From assembly GCF_000337795.1 (NCBI RefSeq), contig NZ_AOLP01000001.1, positions 372,001 through 436,000 on the forward strand: a stretch of DNA of 64,000 nt, written 5' to 3'. The stretch comes from Haloferax denitrificans ATCC 35960. GTDB lineage: Archaea; Halobacteriota; Halobacteria; Halobacteriales; Haloferacaceae. The first letter of the stretch is position 1. Each line of letters begins with the position of its first letter. The notes below the pieces were generated by a model that worked only from the letters and a program-made list of their open reading frames with translations, did no database searches and was not told where the DNA came from. Made by a program: the position numbers and the translations under genes. Below, in pieces: positions 52,477 to 62,926 of this stretch.

Positions 52477-53427
52477 TTATCCAAAATGAACAGAGACGTA
52501 GAACTCTGAGATTAGGTACTCGATATAATTTCGTTTATATTTCCCAGCAGCCCATGCAAAAGTCATTGCGAGTCCAATAAGAAGGAAAGAGACCATCACT
52601 ATTTGTCCATTAGGTATACTTGCTGTAAGATAAGATTCGTATTTAAGAGGTTCGGGAGTTAAATTCGGGGGGTACGCCAATCTAAGAAAATAGAAAAGCG
52701 ATATAAATGAGAGGACAGTCCACATACCTCTACAAAATGCGTACCGCGCTTGAAGCCGAAAAGCACGGCTGGAGTTGTTTTTTGACAAGAAACTAGTAAT
52801 GGCTGGATAGACACTAGACAAGTCTGATGAACTGTCTACTTCGAAATCGTAGATTGCAGTTCTAACCATGAACTCGTGGGTGAACGACAACTCATTTAAT
52901 GACTCGTCAACAGATCGGGGAGAGTTAATTGGTTCTGATAAGAGTTTTTCAAATAAATGTCGATGGCTTAGAAATATGTGTGACAGCTCTTCTTTTCTTT
53001 TTTCGGACCAGTAGTAGCCATTCCGATACCAGCCTGTAGTTATTCGGTCCAAGTAGTTCTCTTCTTCTTTCTGTTCATCTTCAGCACCATCACGTAATTC
53101 CGAGGGGGAGTCTAATTCAGGAGGAGTAAGCGAAACCCAAGACGAAAGGTCGAATAATTCAACCGTATTCCGCACTCTTCTTGCAAACCAATAGAACATA
53201 TGTTCAAAAAACAACGAGATAGTATGGACCGCTTCGCCTAATAGCAATCCAAAAATAACTATGGAGATGAGAGTGATGATGAACACGAAAATATTTTCGA
53301 ATAGCGGTGGGACAGGAATAGAGTGATCAGGTAATAACGGTACAATCCCAATAGCTAATGCAACTCCTGGGAGAGATTTCCCAAAGAAATCATATGAACC
53401 AAACACGGAAATTAATCTAGTCGGCAT
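52477..53427 (-). CDS. Four-helix membrane protein of unknown function
   Basis: A 316-residue protein. Helices at about 15-33 and 42-68 (ENIFVFIITLISIVIFGLLL), a 150-residue charged cytoplasmic domain (contains RITTGWYRNGYYWSEKRKEE), then helices at about 230-252 (WTVLSFISLFYFLRL) and 270-292 (IVMVSFLLIGLAMTFAW), ending RNYIEYLISEFYVSVHFG. I recognise no family. AAATATATTA before the ATG is a strong TATA element. Its place in a defence island beside a Panacea-like gene suggests an effector or toxin of the membrane, but there is no direct evidence. Confidence 0.75.
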   Translation of the reverse strand: MPTRLISVFGSYDFFGKSLPGVALAIGIVPLLPDHSIPVPPLFENIFVFIITLISIVIFGLLLGEAVHTISLFFEHMFYWFARRVRNTVELFDLSSWVSLTPPELDSPSELRDGAEDEQKEEENYLDRITTGWYRNGYYWSEKRKEELSHIFLSHRHLFEKLLSEPINSPRSVDESLNELSFTHEFMVRTAIYDFEVDSSSDLSSVYPAITSFLSKNNSSRAFRLQARYAFCRGMWTVLSFISLFYFLRLAYPPNLTPEPLKYESYLTASIPNGQIVMVSFLLIGLAMTFAWAAGKYKRNYIEYLISEFYVSVHFG

Positions 53428-53668
53428 CGCGAGTATTGATAATATATTTCCATGAATTATTTTAAATTCATCGCTAATGTCTCTTTGTTAGATTTTCCTG
53501 GGATACTTTGCTTTACATCCCCATTATCGCATTTATATTAAACATCTACGAGAAAAGCCAGCTAGAATTTGTTGAATCGGCACCAAGGCAACCACAGGAT
53601 ATCGCTGCAGGCACATCTTTCAGCCCCACGTAGACCGACTGTCGATAGTTCCTGATAACCTCATTTGG

Positions 53669-54184
53669 TCACGCGGAGATGGAGTCACGTTTGGTCGCCC
53701 AGTCGTACTCGTTGAGCGCCGCTCGAACGACTGGGACACGGTCAGCGAGGTGCTCCCATTCGCTGGCAACCTCTCGGCGCGTCTCGACTTCGTCGGTGTC
53801 GTCGAGGTCGGCGATACTCGCTCGGAGCTCACCAGGCGTCTCGAGGTCGTACGACTGCTTCCAGTCTGTAATCTTGCTCCGCATCGAGTCGAGGGCACTC
53901 GTCAACTCCTCGCGGCTGTGTTCTCGCTGGAGTGCCGCGACCTCCCGGTAGGTCGCCATGAGCTGGTCGACACAGTAGAGTATCTGGTCACCCTGTTCGA
54001 CCTTCCGGAGGACGTTGTCCTCGACGAGTTGGTCGAGGTACTTCTGGGCCGTCTTGACGGAGACTTCTGTCTCGTTTGCGACCCACGACGCGGTGCGAGG
54101 CGTCCGAAGCGTCCGGGCGGCGGCACGGACGCGCTCACCTCGGGTCATGGAAACGCGGGAGTCGTTCCGGGTTTCGTCGGGCAT
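53669..54184 (-). CDS. HTH protein, DUF7342-like (possible antitoxin)
   Basis: A 171-residue protein with a winged helix (MTRGERVRAAARTLRTPRTA, SVKTAQKYLDQLVEDNVLRK) and a long helical C-terminus (YREVAALQREHSREELTSAL). It matches the haloarchaeal DUF7342 type, often found beside TumE-like toxins. I chose ATG 54184 because TGGATATATG stands about 28 nt upstream. It is the first leftward gene in the island; 241 bp of AT-rich promoter sequence separates it from the membrane-protein gene. GC is higher than its neighbours', suggesting a separate origin. Confidence 0.75.
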   Translation of the reverse strand: MPDETRNDSRVSMTRGERVRAAARTLRTPRTASWVANETEVSVKTAQKYLDQLVEDNVLRKVEQGDQILYCVDQLMATYREVAALQREHSREELTSALDSMRSKITDWKQSYDLETPGELRASIADLDDTDEVETRREVASEWEHLADRVPVVRAALNEYDWATKRDSISA

Positions 54185-54364
54185 GTTTGTTTCTACGAGG
54201 TGGTGGAACATATATCCACTAGGTTGGAAATATGATAGAGTCGAAGGACAGCGTTCGTCTGGTGAACGAAATGAATCCAAAAATGCAGTCTACTGACCCC
54301 GCTGAAAATGTACCGTATTGACCCTCATCCCCCTGAAATCTAGACCCCGTTCGTCCCTCGCACG

Positions 54365-54384
54365 AAAGCCCGTCGGGTCCGTCC
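54365..54384 (+). repeat. attR-like direct repeat
   Basis: AAAGCCCGTCGGGTCCGTCC repeats the tRNA-Arg 3' end at 44561-44580 with a single mismatch (G for T at the fourth base). It marks the right boundary of the island and lacks the rest of the tRNA gene. Confidence 0.85.
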
Positions 54385-54392
54385 AAATTTTT
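54385..54392 (+). terminator. T-run, probably the original tRNA-Arg terminator
   Basis: AAATTTTT directly follows attR. T-rich runs end archaeal tRNA transcription; tRNA-Arg at 44505 has none directly after it, which fits insertion between gene and terminator. Confidence 0.4.
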
Positions 54393-54394
54393 GG

Positions 54395-54416
54395 CGTTTT
54401 CTATATGTAGAAAACG
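54395..54416. promoter_or_regulatory. Perfect 9-bp inverted repeat with TATG loop
   Basis: CGTTTTCTA-TATG-TAGAAAACG, 11 bp after attR. It could form a hairpin in RNA or be an operator. It is not repeated elsewhere in the window that I could see. Confidence 0.6.
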
Positions 54417-54785
54417 TCTGTCTTACGACTTCTACCGGCAGGTCTCATCGCGAGTATATATACTCGCGAGCGGGGGCGGAAAAAGAGTCCACCACGAAAC
54501 GGAACGCGGGTCGCCGCCGTCTTGCGGTCAGGCGGGACAAGCGGGATGGTCGTTTCTCGAAGTGTACGCGGGCTAGTAATTCCACGTTTGACACCGACCA
54601 CGGCCTGTATTCGTGATTGGTGACTTTGGAGATGGAACTAAGTAGGGTTGGGTGGCCGGTGAGGTGTCAGCAATGGTATTCCGAAAGCTCCGAAACCACG
54701 ACGGCACCCCGCTTGTTGCACTCGACCTCGGCGGCACATCGAAACCGTGCCTCTTCACCGGGGTCCCGAAACGAGCGGGGAGCGC
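54417..54785. other. Gene-poor stretch beyond attR with a possible AbrB-like fragment
   Basis: Apart from the 22-bp palindrome, the only protein-like sequence is a plus-strand frame from ATG 54673, MVFRKLRNHDGTPLVALDLG, resembling the N-terminus of small AbrB-like regulators. After about 20 residues it loses sense and runs antisense into the GIY-YIG gene. I treat it as a possible gene fragment. No other feature is seen. Confidence 0.4.
54448..54469. promoter_or_regulatory. 22-bp perfect palindrome with TATATATA core
   Basis: TCGCGAGTATATATACTCGCGA is fully self-complementary with no spacer. Its TATA-like centre could serve as a promoter for both strands under a dimeric repressor. It may alternatively be a hairpin or cruciform-type site left by a mobile element. 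Confidence 0.7.
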
Positions 54786-55190
54786 TTATGGCCACCAGTT
54801 CTTGCCTTCCCGATACACCGTCTCAATGACACTCTCGAGTACGTCCGTGCGGTGGTCGTTACGCTTCCGGTTCAGTGGGGGAAGTCCACCGAATCGGTCT
54901 TCGTAGAGGGTGAGTTCGGTGTTCTCGATCTTATGGGCCATCCACTTTGGCGATTTCCACGGGTAGTTCACCAAATCGTAACGACCGCAGTACGACTTCA
55001 CGGTGTCATACTGGAATCGCAGAGGGTCTTTCTTGGCGTGCTCAAACAATCTGCGTTGTAGATTATTGCTCTCTCCGATATACGCGACACCGTCACTCGT
55101 TCGAAGCCAGTACACGCCTGCTTCCGCAGGCACACTACCTCGGATGTTCTCCCTCGTGTAGTCGAACGGTCTACCAGGTTGCGGTGGCAT
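54786..55190 (-). CDS. GIY-YIG nuclease family protein
   Basis: A 134-residue single-domain protein. G25-V-Y27 and Y37-I-G39 (GVYWLRTSDGVAYIGESNNL) form the signature, R46/R47 the catalytic arginine, E92 (ENTELTLYED) the metal-binding Glu and N107 (PPLNRKR) the last conserved Asn. The active site is therefore complete. GIY-YIG enzymes cut DNA in homing, restriction, repair or recombination. CTATATTCC lies 25 nt before the ATG, so it is leaderless. It is just outside the island and may belong to an older insertion. Confidence 0.85.
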   Translation of the reverse strand: MPPQPGRPFDYTRENIRGSVPAEAGVYWLRTSDGVAYIGESNNLQRRLFEHAKKDPLRFQYDTVKSYCGRYDLVNYPWKSPKWMAHKIENTELTLYEDRFGGLPPLNRKRNDHRTDVLESVIETVYREGKNWWP

Positions 55191-55235
55191 TTAATGATAT
55201 ACGTTTGACTGGAATATAGCGATTTCTCCGGACTC

Positions 55236-55952
55236 TCACCGGACTCGCCGGAGCGTCTCGTTGGCGGCGATCGCGGACAGTTCGGTGAAAAACAGGAGCG
55301 CCACGACCGCGACCCAGAGGTCTCTCGCGCTCCCCTCGTCGAGAACGACGTAGTTCATCCCCTGAATCAGGTAGGTGAGCGGCATGGCCCGTGCGAGAAC
55401 TTCGAGTGCGAACGGCAGGTCTTCCACGGGCATGAACGTACCGCCGAGGATAATCTGCGGAGAGATGACGATGGGGACGAACTGCATCACTTGGAACTCG
55501 TTTTGGGCGAACAGCGACAGGAGGATACCGATGGCCAGCGCCGACAGTGCGCCGAGCCATTCGACGAGAAAGAAGAGTGCAACCCCGTGTTCGAACTCGA
55601 GTTCGAAGAAGTGAACCGACGCGCCGAGCACCACGAGCGACAGCGCAGTCGCCAGCAACCCGTACCCGAGGACGTATCCCAAGACCAGTTCCAGCCGTGA
55701 GATGGGTGAGACGAGGACGCGTTCGAACGTCCCCGCCTGACGCTCTCGCAGGAACCCGATTGCGGTGAGAATGTAGGTCAGCATGAACACGAACACCGCG
55801 AGCAGTACCGGCGCGACTTCGGTTGGGCGCTCGAACACCTCGCTCAACAAGTAGATGAGGACCACGGGAACGACGAGAATCAATCCGAGTGTCCGTTTGT
55901 CTCCCCGAAGCGTCATCAGGATTCGGAGCGAGACCGCCTGTGCCCCGCTCAT
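55236..55952 (-). CDS. ABC-2 type transporter permease
   Basis: A 238-residue membrane protein with six hydrophobic segments and the ABC-2 pattern ERQAGTFERVLVSPISRLEL, QFVPIVISPQIILGGTFMPV, ARAMPLTYLIQGMNYVVL. Its start overlaps the stop of the ATPase gene by 4 nt (ATGA). Together they form an exporter of the DrrAB/NodIJ type for a lipid, drug or polysaccharide precursor. No substrate clue in the neighbourhood. Confidence 0.9.
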   Translation of the reverse strand: MSGAQAVSLRILMTLRGDKRTLGLILVVPVVLIYLLSEVFERPTEVAPVLLAVFVFMLTYILTAIGFLRERQAGTFERVLVSPISRLELVLGYVLGYGLLATALSLVVLGASVHFFELEFEHGVALFFLVEWLGALSALAIGILLSLFAQNEFQVMQFVPIVISPQIILGGTFMPVEDLPFALEVLARAMPLTYLIQGMNYVVLDEGSARDLWVAVVALLFFTELSAIAANETLRRVR

Positions 55953-56677
55953 CGCTCCCCCAACAGTTCGAGGAAGGCGCTTTCGAGGTCGGCGGCCCCC
56001 GTCGACGCGAGGAACGCGTCGGGCGTGTCGACCGCGAGGGCGCGCCCGTCTCGCAAGAACAACACGCGGTCGCAGTTCGTCGCTTCGCCGAGGTAGTGCG
56101 TCGACACGATGACGATGGCACCGTCGTCACGCCGCTCGCGGAATCCGCGCCACATCGACGCCCGAAGCACCGGGTCGACCCCGACGGTGGGTTCGTCGAG
56201 GACGATGACGTCGGGGTCGTGGACGAGCGTACACGCGAGACTCACTCGGCGAATCAGACCGCCCGAGAGCGTCCGCACACGGTCGTCGGCCCGGTCACCG
56301 AGTTCGACGAACGAGAGCGCCCGTTCGACCGCTTCACGTCGGTTCGAGAGGCCGTACAAGCGCGCGAAGAAGGCAACGTTTTCGCGGACCGTGAGGTCGG
56401 AGTACACGGCTTCTCGCTGTGGCATGAACCCGATTCGCCCGCGCGTCGCAGGCCCGAGTTCGAGTGACGGGACGCCGTTGATGGCACTCGTCCCCGCGGA
56501 GGGGGCGAGCAGTCCGAGCAGACAGCGGATGAGCGTTGTCTTACCGGAACCGTTCGGTCCCGCGAGGCCGAGAATCTCGGGTTCGTCGAGGCGGATATCG
56601 ACACCGTCGAGCGCGACAGTGGGTCCGAACTCACGGGAGAGTCCAACACAGGCGACCGAGACGTCACCGCCGTCCAT
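55949..56677 (-). CDS. ABC transporter ATP-binding protein
   Basis: A 242-residue ATPase with Walker A GPNGSGKT (40-47), Q-loop FMPQREAVYSDLTV, signature RTLSGGLIRRVSLACTL, Walker B VIVLDEPTVGVDP and the switch His (VSTHYLGEA). It energises the ABC-2 permease encoded downstream with a 4-nt overlap. The signature reads LSGGL rather than LSGGQ, which is common in ABC-2 exporters. Confidence 0.93.
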   Translation of the reverse strand: MDGGDVSVACVGLSREFGPTVALDGVDIRLDEPEILGLAGPNGSGKTTLIRCLLGLLAPSAGTSAINGVPSLELGPATRGRIGFMPQREAVYSDLTVRENVAFFARLYGLSNRREAVERALSFVELGDRADDRVRTLSGGLIRRVSLACTLVHDPDVIVLDEPTVGVDPVLRASMWRGFRERRDDGAIVIVSTHYLGEATNCDRVLFLRDGRALAVDTPDAFLASTGAADLESAFLELLGER

Positions 56678-56844
56678 ATCAGTGAGAGGACAGCCAACTG
56701 AAAAAATACGATGGTCCGAGCAGTGCGGTTACCACCGTCGCGTGACCGAGGTTCGCCCGCGCCGCACACGCCCCTGACGAGTCCCACCGGCCGCACGAAA
56801 ACCCGTCAAGCATCAATTAGGTAAACGGAAAGGGAAACGCCGAA

Positions 56845-56864
56845 AACCCCACAATATTGGGGTT
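56845..56864. promoter_or_regulatory. Inverted repeat AACCCCA-N6-TGGGGTT
   Basis: A 7-bp perfect inverted repeat around CAATAT, about 85 bp before the transducer gene and 170 bp before the ABC operon. It could be an operator or a hairpin. The region 56678-56948 otherwise holds only promoters. Confidence 0.45.
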
Positions 56865-56891
56865 CTGGGAGCGGAAATTGCCAGTGGGAGA

Positions 56892-56903
56892 ATCAACGTT
56901 GAT
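56892..56903. promoter_or_regulatory. 12-bp palindrome ATCAACGTTGAT
   Basis: A perfect palindrome 46 bp before the transducer ATG, in the position of an upstream activator or operator site. Function inferred from place only. Confidence 0.4.
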
Positions 56904-56948
56904 AAACGAGCGGCAATTCATTTCACCGCGAAGTCGAAGGGGAGGGGT

Positions 56949-58760
56949 ATGGGAACGCCGACAGCGGACAGACAGCGTCGTCGCGGCGGTGTGGGGCGGT
57001 GGCGACAGGGGCTTCGAGACGCAGTGAGATACGTCCCGCAGGGGGACTCGATTCCGAGCGAGTCGTGGCGGGCGCGGCACCGAAACATCCTCGTCTTCCT
57101 CGTGGCGCACGCGCCGCTTTTGTACTTCCTCGGGAGCTTCACCGGGTCGGAGCCGTACGTCACGGGTGCGAGCTTCACCGCCGCGCCCGCCGAGCACGTC
57201 TTGGTCGGCGTCGGAGCGGTCGCGGTGCTGGCGCTTTTCGCGTGGCTTCCGTGGCTCCCGCGGCGGTTACGAAGCGGGTTCGCGTCGACCGGGTTGCTGA
57301 CGTGTTCGGCCCTGCTCGTCTACTTTTCGGGCGGCTACATCGAGGCGCACTTCCACTTTTTCGTCATCGTGGCCGTCCTCGCGGTGTACGAGGACTGGGT
57401 TCCGTTCGTCGTCGGCATCCTGTACGTCGCCATCCAGCACGGCGTCTTCGGCATGGCCCACCCGGAAGCGGTGTACAACCACCCCGACGCCATCGCCAAC
57501 CCGATGGGGTGGGGGCTCGTCCACGCGGTGTTCCTCCTCGCGCTCGCGGCGGCGTTAGTCACGAACTGGTTCTCCATCGAGCGCTCTCGGGAGGAGACCA
57601 GACAGAAGATGCAGAGCCTCGAAGACAGCGAGGAGGCGAAGGCCGAAGTCGAGCGTCTGAACGAGCAGTTGGTGGTGCAGGCCGACGAACTCGCCGCGGC
57701 CATGGACGCCGTCTCGGAGGGTGACTTCACCGCGGACCCGCCGGAGGGGTCGGACATCGAGGCCATCGAGGCCATCAGCGACGCCTTCGTGGCGATGAAG
57801 CGCGACCTCTCGTCGACCATCGTCGACCTCCGGTCGTTCGCGGCGACCGTCGAGCGGACGACGCGGTCGGTCCACGACGACGCCGAAGCGCTCGAACGGA
57901 CGCAACGACAGCTCGCGGCCGACGTGGGGACGTTCGCCGCGGACGTGCGCGAGCAGGCACGCGACCTCGAATCCACGACCGACGAACTGAGTAGTCTCTC
58001 GGCGACAATCGAGGAAATCGCCGCGAACGCCGACCAGGTCTCGGGCGAGGCCAGCGACGCGGCGGCGGCCGCCGACGAGGGGACCGGAACCGCGGCGGCG
58101 GCCATCGAGGCAATCGAGAACGTCGAACAGAGCGTCGGCGAACTCGCGTCGCTCGTCGAGTCGCTCGACGAGCGGATGGACGACGTCTCGAAGAGCACCG
58201 ACCTCATCGAGTCCATCGCCGAGCAGACGAACACGCTCGCGCTCAACGCGAACATCGAGGCCGCCCGCGCCTCGGACGGAAGCGAGGGGTTCGCCGTCGT
58301 CGCGGAGGAGGTGAAGTCCCTCGCCGACGAGACGCAGAACCACTCGTCGGCCATCGAGCGGACGATATCCGAGACGGTCGACGACGTGGCGCGCGTGCAG
58401 GCGGAGATGAAACAGACGAAGGCACAGCTCGAAACGGGGCGGGCGACGACGACCGACGCCGCCGAGGCGTTCGCGGCGGTCTCGGACATCGTCGAGAGCG
58501 TCGATATGTCGGTCGACGAGGTCGCCACGGCGACCGACGACGGCGCGCGGACGACCGAGGAGGTCGTCGACGCGATTATCGGCATCGCCGACCACTCGCG
58601 GGACATCGCGGAACAGAGCGACGCGCTGGCGAGCCAAGCCGAGTCCCGAGCGGCGACGATTTCGGAGATTCGAGCGCAACTCGACGAACTCAGGGGCCAG
58701 ACCGGCGGCCTCCAAGAGCGACTCGAAACGTTCGACTGCGACGTTCCCGCCGACGACTGA
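56949..58760 (+). CDS. Methyl-accepting-type transducer with multi-helix membrane sensor
   Basis: A 603-residue protein. Residues 45-220 contain about six membrane helices with a His-rich stretch ([40 protein letters not shown]) that could bind a metal or haem. A HAMP-like segment (about 235-285) is followed by the long coiled-coil signalling domain, with the highly conserved hairpin tip [20 protein letters not shown]. It would signal to CheA/CheW for taxis. GGGGAGGGGT directly precedes the ATG. The His-rich sensor resembles other haloarchaeal transducers of unknown ligand. Confidence 0.9.
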   Translation: MGTPTADRQRRRGGVGRWRQGLRDAVRYVPQGDSIPSESWRARHRNILVFLVAHAPLLYFLGSFTGSEPYVTGASFTAAPAEHVLVGVGAVAVLALFAWLPWLPRRLRSGFASTGLLTCSALLVYFSGGYIEAHFHFFVIVAVLAVYEDWVPFVVGILYVAIQHGVFGMAHPEAVYNHPDAIANPMGWGLVHAVFLLALAAALVTNWFSIERSREETRQKMQSLEDSEEAKAEVERLNEQLVVQADELAAAMDAVSEGDFTADPPEGSDIEAIEAISDAFVAMKRDLSSTIVDLRSFAATVERTTRSVHDDAEALERTQRQLAADVGTFAADVREQARDLESTTDELSSLSATIEEIAANADQVSGEASDAAAAADEGTGTAAAAIEAIENVEQSVGELASLVESLDERMDDVSKSTDLIESIAEQTNTLALNANIEAARASDGSEGFAVVAEEVKSLADETQNHSSAIERTISETVDDVARVQAEMKQTKAQLETGRATTTDAAEAFAAVSDIVESVDMSVDEVATATDDGARTTEEVVDAIIGIADHSRDIAEQSDALASQAESRAATISEIRAQLDELRGQTGGLQERLETFDCDVPADD

Positions 58761-58886
58761 GGCGGGGGAATCGAATCGGCGCGAGAACGTCAAAAAATCA
58801 GCCCGCGGCGACGACCCCGACCGCAGACATCGCGTCGGGAGCCGACGCCGCGCCTCAGCCGCGACCGAACGCGGCGGGCGGCGCGG

Positions 58887-61121
<2,235 letters not shown>

Positions 61122-61286
61122 TTACTTTATGAATAATTCTCAGAAGAGCCGTCTTGACGAGCACTCGTTCCGCGTCCGAGCCGGCCGCACGGGTCTGCGA
61201 CGTGACCGAGAGCGTCGAAAATCGCTCGCGCGTGACCCCGAGCGCGGCGCGAGCGGCGCGGAATGCCGTCGGGGTGGTCCGGCAAC

Positions 61287-61946
61287 CTACTGCCGTGGTG
61301 GACGCGGCGGCGCGACGGCGGTCGTCGCCACCGCGCCCATCGCCACGACAGGGTCGACGATGGGTATCGGAACGTCGGCCCGCACGTCGGGAATCGCGCC
61401 CGACGAGGAGATGCCGGTACAGCTCGGCGCGACGACGTCACAGCCGGCGTCGACGAGGCGGTCGACCGCCGCGCGAATCGCCGCCCGGCCGTCGTCGGTC
61501 GTGAGGTAGTTCGTCGTCGCCGCGCCCTCGACGACTGCCTCGGCCGCGAGCCGGTCGCCGAGCAGGTCACGAATGGCCGACCCGGCCCCGTTTTCGAGGC
61601 CGAGCGTCCCGACGCGCTCGCCGCGGGCGGACGCGACGGCCGCCACGCTCGCGCCCGCGCCGACGACCGGGATGTCGAGGGCTTCGTCCAGCGCCGCCAC
61701 GCCGGGGTCGAGCGCGCAACTGACGCAGAGCGCGTCGACCTCGGTCGCCAGCTCGCGGCCGAGCGCCTCGATGTACGGGAGCGCGTCGGCCTCGGCGGCC
61801 GCGTCCGGAATCCCGTCGGGGTGGTCGGGGATGCACCGCGACAGCGTCGAGACGTGCGGGTAGTGGCGCTCGACGAGCCGCCCGTGGCGGGCGACCTCCG
61901 CGGGGTCGTCGAGGGTGAGCACGCGGAGGACGCCGAGTTCGACCAT
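61287..61946 (-). CDS. Aspartate/glutamate racemase family protein
   Basis: A 219-residue protein with the two catalytic cysteines of the family: DALCVSCALDPGVAALDEAL and VVAPSCTGISSSGAIPDV. The start ATG 61946 overlaps the nitroreductase stop by one base (TGATG). Relatives include hydantoin racemase, arylmalonate decarboxylase and maleate isomerase; the Ser-Cys-Ala-Leu-Asp-Pro-Gly form is closest to hydantoin-racemase-like enzymes. The proline-rich C-terminus (VAPPRPPRQ) looks unusual and may be slightly altered. Last gene of the operon in the window. Confidence 0.85.
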   Translation of the reverse strand: MVELGVLRVLTLDDPAEVARHGRLVERHYPHVSTLSRCIPDHPDGIPDAAAEADALPYIEALGRELATEVDALCVSCALDPGVAALDEALDIPVVGAGASVAAVASARGERVGTLGLENGAGSAIRDLLGDRLAAEAVVEGAATTNYLTTDDGRAAIRAAVDRLVDAGCDVVAPSCTGISSSGAIPDVRADVPIPIVDPVVAMGAVATTAVAPPRPPRQ

Positions 61947-62926
61947 CAGGCGGCACCCCCGGCGTTTCGCTCGGCGCCCGGGTCCGAGTCTGGCGAGTCC
62001 GAGTCCGCGTCCAGCGCGTCCGAATCCGGGTCCGGCGCGTCCGCGTCCGCCGGCTCGTCGATGCCGCGGGCCTCGAAGAAGCCCTGCTGGCGGAGCGCGT
62101 CGAGCAGTTCGCCCTCGCGGCGGTTCATGAAGCCGTTCGGGCCCCAGTAGCGTTCGAGCGTCTCCTGCCACTCGCGGCGGTCGTCGCCGTAGACGCTGTC
62201 GCCGTACATCTCGTTCATCGCGTCGTAACAGGCGTCGAGTTGCGCCTCGGTGGGGTCGCGGTAGCCGCCCTCGTGGAGCACCGTGTCGAGCGGAACCCGC
62301 GGGGCGTTCTCGGTCGCCTCGCCGTGGCGCGGGACGCCGAGACAGAGGCCGAAAATCGGCAGGACGCCCGCGGGGAGGTCGGCCGTCGCGGCGACCTCGG
62401 TGAGGTTGTTCAGGATGTTGCCGATGGGACAGACGCCGTAGCCGCGGCTCTCGGCGGCCAGCATCACGCCCATCGCGGCCAGCGAGGCGTCTATCGACCC
62501 CTCCAACAGCCCCATCGCGGGCGTCGTCCGGAACTCGCGGTCGCGGTGCTCCAACAGCAGTCGAATCCGGCGGACGTCGATGCAGACGAGGAGGAAGTGA
62601 CTCGCCTCCTCGACCTGCACGGTACCGCGGCTACACAGCTCGTGAATCCGCTCGCGGCGGTCGGGGTCGCGCACCCAGACGAAACTGTACATCTGGGTCG
62701 TCCCGCTGGTCGGGGCCTTCCGCCCGGCGTCGACCATCGCGCGGACCTGGTCGCCGGGAATCTCGGCGTCCGTGTCGAACTGGCGGACCGTCGCGCGGCG
62801 CGCCAGCCACGGGGAGAGGTCCGGAACCTCGGCGGCCGCCGCGGCGAGGGCGGGGCGGTCCGCGTGGTCTGCTTGCTTGTGGTCCGCGCCCGCTCGGTCG
62901 CCGGGCGAGGGCGCGCGGTCGCTCAC
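61946..62926 (-). CDS. Nitroreductase family protein (FMN-dependent)
   Basis: A 326-residue protein with the nitroreductase pattern RRATVRQFDTDAEIPGDQVR, GRKAPTSGTTQMYSFVWVRD, GLLEGSIDASLAAMGVMLAA, GYGVCPIGNILNNL and LCLGVPRHG. It is longer than usual because of a 40-residue charged N-terminus and an Asp/Ser-rich C-terminal repeat (DPDSDALDADSDSPDSDPGA). The GTG start overlaps the upstream TGA by 4 nt. It reduces nitro, quinone or flavin substrates with NAD(P)H. Part of a tight four-gene operon. Confidence 0.85.
   Translation of the reverse strand: MSDRAPSPGDRAGADHKQADHADRPALAAAAAEVPDLSPWLARRATVRQFDTDAEIPGDQVRAMVDAGRKAPTSGTTQMYSFVWVRDPDRRERIHELCSRGTVQVEEASHFLLVCIDVRRIRLLLEHRDREFRTTPAMGLLEGSIDASLAAMGVMLAAESRGYGVCPIGNILNNLTEVAATADLPAGVLPIFGLCLGVPRHGEATENAPRVPLDTVLHEGGYRDPTEAQLDACYDAMNEMYGDSVYGDDRREWQETLERYWGPNGFMNRREGELLDALRQQGFFEARGIDEPADADAPDPDSDALDADSDSPDSDPGAERNAGGAA

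Larger units (their letters stand above)
44561..54384. mobile_element. Genomic island integrated at tRNA-Arg(CCG)
   Basis: About 9.8 kb between direct repeats in the tRNA 3' end and at 54365. Inside, codon use and base composition become visibly AT-richer than on either side, most clearly at 46.7-48.4 kb and 51.8-53.6 kb. Cargo: HsdM-S fusion, HsdR, TumE-like, Panacea-like, four-helix membrane protein, DUF7342-like HTH. I see no tyrosine integrase, so it is either a remnant or mobilised in trans. The tRNA's own T-rich terminator now lies just beyond attR. Confidence 0.82.

Noticed and set aside
44561-54384. Tyrosine integrase or phage structural genes in the island
   Set aside because: No R-H-R-Y motif set and no capsid or terminase features in any frame; the island is not called a provirus.
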